Origin: Nemophila menziesii
Lineage: Eukaryota > Streptophyta > Magnoliopsida > Boraginales > Hydrophyllaceae
Length of the DNA stretch: 64,000 nucleotides
Direction: 5' to 3'
NCBI GenBank assembly: GCA_029959085.1
Contig: JARWIR010000021.1
Coordinates: 24,081,620-24,145,619 of the forward strand
In this document: positions 52,321 through 61,510 of the stretch, piece after piece
Layout: each line of letters opens with the position of its first letter
How positions within the stretch are numbered: the stretch's first letter is position 1
Made by a program: the position numbers and the translations under genes
Notes under the pieces: model-generated
Told to the model about the DNA's origin: nothing
The model's database searches: none
What the model saw: only the letters and a program-made list of their open reading frames with translations

Positions 52321-52829
52321 CTCAATTTTTATGTTTTGAAGTGCCTTAAGGCACGGGCTATACCTAGTTATATTTATAGAGACATAACGATTTCGGTACA
52401 AACCAATTTAGAAAAGCAAACGTCATAATCATGAAAAATGTATCTAATGGTTAAAACTATTAGGTTATGGATTTCTAAGTATCCAACTTAGCCAAATGAA
52501 CAACTTGTAAAAGATAAATAATGGTTATTTGACTTGTTGCATGAAATTAAGGAATTTGGTTATGGTAACTCAAATATTAATCGGTGTACAAGGGTAATTC
52601 AAACTCTTTGGGTGGGTTGGACCTGATAGGCAACTGACTAAAGTCCATGGAATATTAGTAAATCACCCTTCATAATATATTTATAGAGATATAACGATTT
52701 CGGGTACAAACCCATTTAGAAAAGCAAACGTTATAATTTTGAAAAATGTATCTAATGGTTAAAACGGTTAGGTTATGGATTTTTAGGTATCCAGCTTAGC
52801 CTAATGAACAACTTGTAAAAGATAAATAA

Positions 52830-52903
52830 TGGCTTCGCCCGGGTTCGAACCGGAGACCTTCAGTGTGTTAGACTGACGTGATAACCAACTACACCACGAA
52901 ACC
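52830..52903 (-). tRNA. tRNA-Val (anticodon AAC)
   Basis: The 74 bases fold into a full cloverleaf. The acceptor stem is GGTTTCG with CGAAGCC, the anticodon stem TCAGT/ACTGA encloses the loop CTAACAC (anticodon AAC), and the T arm has GGTTCGAAC. The discriminator is A. There is no intron and, as usual, no encoded CCA. The internal B box is GGTTCGAACCC, and a T-run (TTTT) lies about 12 bases past the 3' end. The 3' end abuts a 310-bp tandem repeat. Confidence 0.95.
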
Positions 52904-53248
52904 TTGATGAAAAATAATAAAAGCAAATTTAACTTACACATTAATCTAACATTTCAGGCCACCTCTCCCTATGCGTACTACCTAAGTAGGTTAAATATAA
53001 TTTGATTAGACTTCTTGAATTATTTTTTCTTGACTCTTCATGGTTGGTGCCTCTATGATCTCTTAACTTAAAATAGTCGACATTTTCTTTTTGAAGTACT
53101 TGGTATCTAGTGTGAGGTAGTTAAGGATAGCGGTATTGACGAGCAACCTTGGTATTAACAACGAAGATCTTGATATTTTTGAAGATACATGTTTAGTAAC
53201 TTCTAGGTTCATAACTGGTGGAAATTGTGTTTTAAATTGTTTTCATTA
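52904..53248. other. Spacer, nothing recognised
   Basis: No supported feature between the tRNA-Val gene and the 563-bp repeats. Confidence 0.4.
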
Positions 53249-54420
53249 TTACTTTCCTTTAATTAAAAATTGAATTCAAACAAAGGAAAGAAAAATTTAT
53301 TCCTATCATTTATTTTCCTTTCCTTTAAAAAGCTGAATCCAAACACTACATAAATGCAACAAATGGTTAGAAATTGCTTAGTTGCTTAATTACGTGTGTC
53401 AAATGAATGCCAAAGATCACTAGGAATTATAAGAGGACTTTCTCTAATGCATTGTTTGGATTTAGATTATCAAAGGAAAGGAAATGATAGGAATATAAAA
53501 ATATTAAAGGAATGGAAAGGAAAGTGATAACCGTGTATGGATTATAAAAAATTTAATAAAGAAAAGAAAGTAATTGATTAAGGAATCAGTTGTTTGGATT
53601 CACATTATTAAAGGAAAGGAAAAGATTATTTTACATAAAAATACCTTTATACCCTTTTGTGTTATGTAAAAATATTATTATATTAAAATTATAAGGTTAG
53701 CTGTGACATTTAAAAAAATAAGCATTTCCTTTCCTTTGTAATGACTCCAAAACGGGAGGATTAAATAATTGACGTTTTAAAGGAAAATAAATGATTCTGA
53801 AATCCATTGAATTACTTTCCTTTAATTAAAAATTGAATTCAAACAAAGGAAAGAAAAATTTATTCCTATCATTTATTTTCCTTTCCTTTAAAAAGCTGAA
53901 TCCAAACACTACATAAATGCAACAAATGGTTAGAAATTGCTTAGTTGCTTAATTACGTGTGTCAAATGAATGCCAAAGATCACTAGGAATTATAAGAGGA
54001 CTTTCTCTAATGCATTGTTTGGATTTAGATTATCAAAGGAAATGAAATGATAGGAATATAAAAATATTAAAGGAATGGAAAGGAAAGTGATAACCGTGTA
54101 TGGATTATAAAAAATTTAATAAAGAAAAGAAAGTAATTGATTAAGGAATCAGTTGTTTGGATTCACATTATTAAAGGAAAGGAAAAGATTATTTTACATA
54201 AAAATACCTTTATACCCTTTTGTGTTATGTAAAAATATTATTATATTAAAATTATGAGGTTAGCTGTGAAATTTAAAAAAATAAGCATTTCCTTTCCTTT
54301 GTAATGACTCCAAAACGGGAGGATTAAATAATTGACGTTTTAAAGGAAAAGAAATGATTCTGAAATCCATTGAATTACTTTCCTTTAATTAAAGATTGAA
54401 TTCAAACAAAGGAAAGAAAA
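53249..54420 (+). repeat. Two near-identical 563-bp tandem units plus a 46-bp third
   Basis: Units are 53249-53811 and 53812-54374; the partial third is 54375-54420 and ends exactly at the tRNA-Asp gene. The two full units differ at only a handful of bases. Each contains nested MITE-like sequence with TGTTTGGATT and AATCCAAACA inverted ends and many AAAGGAAAGGAAA runs. Confidence 0.9.
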
Positions 54421-54490
54421 CCGTTGCCGGGGATCGAACCCGGGTCACCCGCGTGACAGGCGGGAATACTTACCACTATACTACAACGAC
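54419..54490 (-). tRNA. tRNA-Asp (anticodon GTC), altered 3' end
   Basis: Cloverleaf with anticodon stem CCCGC/GCGGG, loop CTGTCAC (anticodon GTC) and T arm GGGTTCGATCCC. The 5' acceptor strand is GTCGTTG. The 3' strand is CAACGGT, so base 72 is T where C is expected (G-T wobble) and the discriminator is T where G is usual. The repeat unit starts exactly there and seems to have overwritten the end of the gene. Its AAAA (minus TTTT) now serves as a Pol III stop. G73 is an identity base for aspartyl-tRNA synthetases, so function is doubtful. Confidence 0.85.
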
Positions 54491-54869
54491 TTGATACTTG
54501 AAAAATCCAAACGTTAGAGTATATTCGTTTTGTGTCCCCTGAACTTAGGCTCGGATAGGGCTGTAAATGAACAAAGCCGCTCGTGAGTAGTTCAAACTCG
54601 GTTTAAGAAAAGCTCATTTGATCTCGGCTCGTGTATAAATAAGGCTTAAGCTCCACTTTAAACCCGTTCAGTAGAGAAGCACACTCGAAGGAAAAACCGA
54701 TTGTACTCTTTTCCAATTGCTAAAAAGGAGGAAGATTTGTGCTCGATTAGTGAATTAATGCTTGTGGATTCTAATTTCTTAGTAAAAAGTCTAGAAATTT
54801 AAGGAGCAGTCTCTATAGATACTAACAAGGAGCCCATTGATTTTATTAGAGAAACACCTTATGCATCAA
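54491..54869. other. Spacer with one end of a possible hAT-type MITE
   Basis: AGGGCTGTAAATGAACAAAG at about 54558 resembles one terminus of hAT-type MITEs, but the other end is not seen. The LINE that follows may have cut it. Confidence 0.3.
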
Positions 54870-57800
54870 AGAATATGGTCGATATAGGGCATGAGAGGAC
54901 CAACAAGGAACCCTTGAACATAACCGGGAACCTTGACACCGATGCGATAAGTCCAGGAAAATCTCGTACGGAGGAAGAGAGGTGTGAGAAGATGGATTAC
55001 AAAAGTGTGATCAAGAATAATAGGAAAGTTTCGGTCGGTATAGAATTGCAATACTTCGAACCTATTGAAGGAGAAGAAATAATTGAAATTGGGTCAAGCA
55101 AGACAAGGGAGGAAAAGAAATCCCAGGAAGGGAAATGAGAGGCAACGGGTCATAGAAAAGGTAACGCGGGTAATGACATACCAAGGGACAATGGCCAAAA
55201 GGGGGATTTTCCAGTTCAAGTACTCAAAACTTAGTTGATGGAGACCTGGTAGGACCAGCAGAAAGATGGAACACCAATCGAATAAGGAAGTTAAATATAA
55301 GGGTCAAAAGGGAGAAGAATTTATCAATGGGCGGCTTCGAAGTTTTGTGCCGCTTGGGGGTCGTAACAAGAGTGTCGCATGTGGGGGTTGGAACTGTACA
55401 ACATGAAGGTCTACAAGGGGAAATTTAGATGTAGAAAGGAGAGACTTGGGAATGGAATCAGGTTGTGCGAGTAAGAGCAAAGAGGGATCAGGGAATCTTA
55501 TTTTGAGCAGGTGCTTTTTTGCAAATAGTAAGGAAAATCTTAGCATAATAGAAACTGATAAAAACATCACCAACTCGCTTTATGAAGATGGGAGGGTGAG
55601 TGAGCCGTATATTATGAGTGCTGGTATGGAAACCGAGGGGTGGGAACATGAGAAATCTGTCAGACTAGGAGTAGGTACCACCATAATGTTCTTAGATAGT
55701 GCTGATACAAACGCGACCACCACGGGAATTCTGGTTACTTCAGGAGCTGATCCGAGAAACCTGAACACAATAATATAACCGACACTTAGGGCACTGAAAA
55801 CCATCCGCTTGACAACATGGCGATGGACCTGTCTGAATCAGAGTGGGAACAGGAATTGGTGGGCCCTATCGAGAGCATTTCAGCAGCCCGGGATGACTAG
55901 TCATCAGCTGCTGGGAGTGGACAAAGGGGCAATGGTCAATTTAGAACGCTGTGATAGCTTGTCTATCTCATATTTGTTAAGTGTTGGTATTTCTTTTTAT
56001 ATTATTTATTTTAATGCATTATACACCATCTCAAATATCAGGAGGGTGGAACTCAATTAAACAACCCTTCACTGTAATGTTTTGGAACTGTCGGGGATGA
56101 ATAGCGAAGCCTTTAGGCGGGCTTTTAATGATTTAGTGGTGTTGCATAAACCTATAATATCTATTTTTGTTGAAACAAAAGCAACATGGTCGGAAGCTAC
56201 ACAAATTATTAAGTCTATGTACATGAAAAACTCAATAAGAATTGTTGCGGTTGGCTTTTCTGGTGGAATATGGGTCATGTGGAATTCGGAGGAAATATCG
56301 ATCCATCTTTTATCGGCAGGTAAGCAAGTCATTAATCTCCGAATTTCTAATGTATCGTGTATTTCTTGGATTCTATCTACAGCGTACGCATGCCCAAACG
56401 ATTGGATTAAGGAGTATATGTGGGACGCTCTTGAGACGGAAGCGAGAAGCATTAACAAACCGTGGTTAGTGGTGTAAGTTTTCAACCAAGTAGGCCTTCC
56501 AGAAGATAAGTAGGGAGGGGTGGAGGGTACCTCATCTCTTATGGTTAAATTCGAAAAATAGAGGAGTAATTGTGGATTGGTGGACTTGGGATTTGATGGT
56601 CCGCGATTCACATGGAGTAACTCATGGAATACGGGAATGCGTATCTTGCAAAGATTAGACCGCGCTTATGGAATAATCAATGGAAACTTTGCTTTGCAAA
56701 TTCAAAAGTGAGTCATCTTCCACGCATCCATTCAGATCATGCTCCGGTTATGATCACACTGGACCAACAATGCAATTCTACTCCGAGTAATCACCGATTC
56801 CTTTTTGAGAGTGCCTAGATCAGCCATGCTGACTTCAAAAGGTTTGTTCGAGATAAATGGAAGGGGGATCTTCAGGGTTAAAGGGAAGTCTAGATATGCT
56901 GAAAGAGGAGTTGGAAAGATAGAAAATCGAAACTTTTGGTATATATTTCATAAAAAGAGAAGATTAATAGCACGTATCAAAGGTATTCAGAAAGTGTTGC
57001 AAGTAAAGTATAATGGCTCCATGGTGGAATTGGAGAGAAAGATCAGCAAGGAATATGAAAGTGTATTGGCGCAAGAAGAATGCATTGGTTCCAAGGATCG
57101 AGGTCGGATTGGATTTATATCGGGGAGAAATACGTCATTTTACCACATAGAAGCCTTGATAGAGAAAGGGAAAGCAAAACGGCACTGAATGCGAAACATA
57201 GACAATAAATTTTTTACGGAGATGGAGGAAGAAACAAGATGGGTCAGAGAATTCTTTATGCGGTTATACGCGGTTGAGGAAGATATGCCGGCATATGAAG
57301 GGATACCCGGGTTAGCTATATTTGATAGGGGAACCAGAGAGACACTTAAAGAACCCGTGATAAATGAGGAAATTAGAGTAGCGCTTTTTCAAATGCAGCC
57401 CCATAAGGTCCTGGGCCGGATGGTATGACCACATGTTTTTATCAAAGCCGTTGGGAGATGGTGGGACCTTCGGTGTGTGAGATGGTTAAGAAGGCTATAT
57501 GTCAAGGTGCGTTTCCAAGGGAAGTATTAGGGACCCTCATTCACCTTATTCCGAAAGAAAGCAACAAAGAATATATAACAAAATTTAGGTCGATTAGTCT
57601 TATTAATGTGTGTTACAAGATTGGGATGAAAGTACCAGTGAACCGATTGAGACCTCTGTTGATGAGATATATTGGACCATATCAAAGTAGCTTTCTTCCA
57701 GGGAGATCAAGGATTGATAACGTGGTTATGGTGAACAAAATTGATTTCTTGATACGTCACGCGAAAGGGAAGAAGAGTTGCATGGTGATTAAAGTTTACC

Positions 57801-58082
57801 TAGCAAAAGCATATGATCGAGTGCGATGGGATTTCATTTGAGAATCCTTATCATCTCTATGACTTCCGGATAGCTAGAATTCTCTCATTATATCAAGCAT
57901 GGAAGGAAATTCGTTCAACGTTCTTTGGAATGGACAACCGCTCACATCATTCTCGCCTAAAAGGGGGATAAGACAAGGAGACCTCATATCGCCATATATC
58001 TTTGTGCTTCGTATGGAAAGATTCTCGCTCTTATACAAAAACTGGTTGTGGAAGGCGCGTGGAAGCCCATTCGTCTATGTTT
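54870..58082 (+). pseudogene. Second LINE, broken: ORF1 tail and ORF2 endonuclease to reverse transcriptase
   Basis: 54870-55780 is rich in charged residues and may be an ORF1 remnant. ORF2 begins near 56081 with FWNCRG, then VETKA, GGIWVMWN and KPWLVV (endonuclease), the GPRFTWSN segment in a shifted frame (about 56598), a spacer region with NFWYIFHKKRR (56805-57188), and reverse transcriptase with LIHLIPKESNK, KFRSISLINVCYKI, QSSFLPGRS and GIRQGDLISPYIF (57425-58084). Several stops and frameshifts. It stops at LIQKLVVEGRWKPI-like sequence just before the F-A-D-D box, so the 3' third is missing and there is no A-tail. Confidence 0.8.
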
Positions 58083-58739
58083 AGGGTGGATTCCTTTGCA
58101 TCTTGACTCGGGGTTTTACTTGACTTTTTGAATTCTTAGTTTCATCTCGAGTCTTGTATCATCCATGTTTCTATGAGTTACACACTTAACCCAGAAATCA
58201 TCTCAAATTGCTCCAAACACCCCTACACCCACACCTAATGCTAAAAATCTACCTAAATTATTTATCATATATCTTAAATCTATCACAAAAGGTGAGATAT
58301 AACTTGTGCTAAAACGACATGCTCAAATATTACCAATTAATTGTCATGATTTTTCAAAGGTGGCACAATCATTTTCCCAGTTCTGGCACTTTAACTTCTA
58401 TTGACTCTTTTGATTCCTTAGCTTTGATCTCTTTTCCACTTATATTTGGCGTTTACTTAACTTATGACTCCTTAGCTTGACAATTCATCCTCAGATCCTC
58501 CATATATCTCAGAGTTACACTATCAAACCATAAAATACCTTATATTGCTTTAAAACACGTTGAATCTCGCATATTAGCCAAGAACCCAAAATACACCAAA
58601 GCAAGGGATATATCACAACCTTTAATTTCAATAAAAAACCCAAATGATGTATTGGAAGTATTAGAATATATCATAAAATACGAGTCACTAGTTTGTCTCC
58701 GGTCAAAGCTGGGAACGATAGAGGTGGAAGTTCGGTTGA
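58083..58739. other. Intergenic with a diverged internal duplication
   Basis: The 58100-58230 and 58400-58560 segments share motifs such as TTGACTC, CTTAG, CATCCAT/CATCCTC and GAGTTACAC in the same order. No coding sense. Confidence 0.35.
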
Positions 58740-59060
58740 AAAGAGATTCATAATATCACTTTTTACTTGGGAACCTAGTTGTTTGAGCACTACCCATGGA
58801 GCATACGACAAAAATCCAACCAACTATATTGGGCTTTCAATATCTATAAATACCCATGCCATTTGTTCAATAAGGTATCACTTATTCTAGTACACTGTTC
58901 ATATTTATAATCTTTCCCGATCATAAATTTTCTTCTTGCTCTTCGACCCCAAACTGATTTGACCGTTGGAGTGCCATTAGGAGCCACACCTTTCTATGGA
59001 CCCTTGTCTAATTTTCAGGTTATTAAGCTCACCAGGATATAGATCTGACTCAGGCAACCA
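58740..59060 (+). mobile_element. Possible LTR fragment of a gypsy element
   Basis: A TATA-like CTATAAATACCCATGCC (about 58847) is followed 120 bp later by GACCCCAAACTGATTTGACC and GGAGTGCCATTAGGAGCC, then TAATTTTCAGG. This resembles the R-U5 part of several plant gypsy LTRs. Ends and partner LTR are not found. Confidence 0.4.
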
Positions 59061-59329
59061 TTAAAAGAAGTGTCAAAATTCCACTGTTCGTGTGTTTGTA
59101 CTGGTCAAGGTTGGTTGGTGTGGTTGAACGACCTAGTAGTGCTATGGCCGAGCAAGGGGGTATGGGAGGTAACTTCTGGTTACGTGAGTTTGAGAAATAA
59201 AGAAGAAAGAGAGAATAAGGGGGATGGAGATAAAAGATATATTAACGAGTACTAAGTACTAACCAACCTTCATTGTTTTGTCAGTAAATTTCTTAAATAT
59301 TTAGATTAAATACAATGAAATATGAGGTA

Positions 59330-60060
59330 TTTGCTAAAACAAGCCTAATAAAAGTACCTAATTGTTAAATTAAGCCTTCAATAATTAATTTTATAAAAAA
59401 TGCCTAATAGAATAATTATTTATAGACTACACCCCATTTATTATTTTTATACTTTTACTATCCTTATTATTGAATATATTATTTTATTTTTAATACAATA
59501 TTTAATTTTAAATACTAAACAAATAATAGAGTACTTCCACCACCACCACCTCTACCCCACCACTACCATTACCACCACCACCACCACCACCACCACCACC
59601 ACCATGTATTTAACCACTACTACAGCCACCATAACCACAACCTACTACCATCACGCACGCGCGCGTCCGTAATTTTTTTAAAATTGTATAACTAATTCTA
59701 AAAAAATCATAAAAATAAAAAATTTGCATTTTTGGATAAAACAAATTAATATTTACATCAATGATTTTTTTTGTTTTTTACTACTATTTTTAGCAGATAC
59801 GGAATTTCATGTTTAATTTGAATTTTTTTAACAAACATGAAATTCATTGTTCAAAACATTAAATTTACTGTTTCCATGTCTGCGAAAAAAATTCAAAAAA
59901 ATCAGAAAAAAAATCATATACGTAAATATTAATTTGTTTTATCCAAATATATAATTTTTTTTTTTACGCAGATTTTTTAGAATTAATTATGATGATTTAA
60001 AAAAAAATTACGGATTAGTTTTTATTTTGCCTTTTTTATTCTTTTTTCAATTATTATTTG
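59330..60060. mobile_element. Foldback-family element with ACC microsatellite (upstream of LD, copy 1)
   Basis: In order: AAGCCT/ATGCCT-rich outer end, CCACCACC array (59537-59605), CACGCACGCGCGCGTCCG (59652-59670), TTTGCATTTTTGGATAAA, ATATTTACATC, an inner region with diverged AACATGAAATTC palindromes, then the inverse motif order (ATATTAATTTGTTTTATCC, 59925-59945). The two arms are reverse complements of each other. No coding capacity. Confidence 0.65.
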
Positions 60061-60121
60061 TAGAGATATTTTGGGTTGATGCTGTTTATAAAAAATCTTA
60101 TTCTAAATAATTTTTTCAAGG

Positions 60122-61120
60122 GGTAATTAGAGATAAATGCCTCCTTAATGATGCCTTTCATTTTTTTAAGCCTCTAATTTTCTTATTTAGAGATAAATGC
60201 CTCATAGAACAATTATTTATAGAAAACATCCTCTTTATATTTTTTATACCTATACTATCCTTATTATTAAATATATTATTTTATTTTTAATACAATATTT
60301 ATTTTTAAATCTTAAACAAATAATAGGGTATTTCCACCACCACCACCACCACCACCATCACCGCCTCCACCATCATAACCACCACCACCACTACAACCAC
60401 CACAACCATCACCACCTCCACCACCACCACCACCACCACCACCTACTACTAATTTCATCACACGCGCGCGTCCGTGAAATTTTTTTAAAATCGCCATAAC
60501 TAATTCAAAAAAAATCAAAAAAATCGAAAAAAAATCATATTTGGATAAATCAAATTAATATTTACGTCTATGATTTTTTTCGGAATTTTCTGAATTTTTT
60601 GATTTTTTTGATTTTTTTTTAAATTTTTGAATTCGCAGAACATGGAATTCCATGTTTAAAACATGGAATTCCATGTTTTAAACAGTGAATTTCGTGTCTG
60701 CGGAAAACAAATTCCTTATATCAAAACATGGAATTCCATGTTTCCGTGTTTTAAACATGGAATTCCATGTTTAAAACATGGAATTCCATTTTCTGCGAAT
60801 TAAAAAATTCAAAAAAATTCAAAAAATCAAAAAATTTAAAAAATTCTGAAAAAAATCATAGACGTAAATATTAATTTGCTTTATCCAAATATATAATTTT
60901 TTTATTTTTTTGATTTTTTTAGAATTAGTTATGACGATTTTAAAAAAATTTCACGCACGCGCGCATGTGATTATTAGTTTTTGTTTTGTTTTTTTTCTAC
61001 TTTCTTTTTTTTAATTGTTAATTATAAGGGTAGTTTGGGATGAGGCATTTTTCTATAAAAAATCTTATTCTAGGCACCTTTTTTTAAATAAGTTTTTTAA
61101 TATGCATTAATCTCTAATTG
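60122..61120. mobile_element. Foldback-family element (upstream of LD, copy 2)
   Basis: The left end AATTAGAGATAAATGCC and right end TGCATTAATCTCTAATT are inverted. The arms contain an ACC array (60335-60445), CACACGCGCGCGTCCGTG (60460-60477), TTTGGATAAATCAAATTAAT and TATTTACGTCTATGA, mirrored at 60850-60975 with CACGCACGCGCGCATGTG. The loop holds five GGAATTCC palindromes. The right end lies about 390 bp upstream of the LD start codon. Confidence 0.75.
60640..60790. repeat. Array of five ACATGGAATTCCATGT palindromes
   Basis: Perfect 16-bp palindromes at 60640-60655, 60661-60676, 60726-60741 and 60755-60770, plus a fifth at 60776-60790 changed at its last bases. They are joined by TTTAAAA-type linkers. 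The unit is an inverted repeat with an EcoRI-type GAATTC centre. Confidence 0.9.
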
Positions 61121-61510
61121 GCTCTTTTTTCAATAGATATTTTTTTGATTATTGACTAATAAAATATTATCTGATCTTGCTAATTGTTTTCATAGAAAAA
61201 TAAAAAAAAATGTACAATAACATTGCCAATAGCAGTAACCGTACTTTTGCACCAACCTAATTACTAACAGTGAGATAACGGCATTAGCTATCTAGTTCCC
61301 TCACTGTGATAATTTCGCGAGGCTTCTCTTTTATGCAAACGGACCCATCCGTCTTCAAATGATTTTGTTCGTATATTCTTCTTGACGCGAGTGTAATTCA
61401 CGCTCCTCCCTCACATTTTTTTCTCAAAACCCTAAGCTAAAGAACCCTAATTTTAAACATATTTTGATTCTTCTTCATTTTATGAACATCGTGTTTCGAA
61501 TCTTTCGTTA
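61121..61510 (+). promoter_or_regulatory. LD promoter and 5' leader region
   Basis: It contains a telo-box-like AAAACCCTAA at 61426-61435 and a second ACCCTAA at about 61444-61450, just before the coding start. I see no convincing TATA box at a suitable distance. The foldback element ends immediately upstream, so proximal regulation probably lies in these 390 bp. Confidence 0.45.

Larger units (their letters stand above)
49107..52367 (+). mobile_element. Non-autonomous Helitron 2 (3261 bp), head to tail with Helitron 1
   Basis: Its TCTATATAATAAAGCAGAAT start directly follows the CTAG of Helitron 1. It ends GTGCCTTAAGGCAC (52341-52354) with CTAG at 52364-52367 and a following T. The internal order is the same as in Helitron 1: second 5' motif at 49737, hexamer blocks at 49925-51145 and 51800-52320. 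The copies differ by substitutions and small indels, so the duplication is not brand new. Confidence 0.93.
45726..52832 (+). repeat. Tandem pair of roughly 310-bp units; the first is split by the Helitrons
   Basis: Unit 1 is 45726-45885 joined to 52368-52525; unit 2 is 52526-52832. Unit 2 reads straight through the insertion point (CACCCTTCAT then TATTTATAGAG). It therefore shows the empty site, and the insertion falls between A and T. Confidence 0.85.

Noticed and set aside
60312..60518. Gly-rich and His-rich frames over the ACC/GGT arrays (also 59400-59672 and 60197-60499)
   Set aside because: Products of the triplet microsatellite; they start and end inside a transposon arm.
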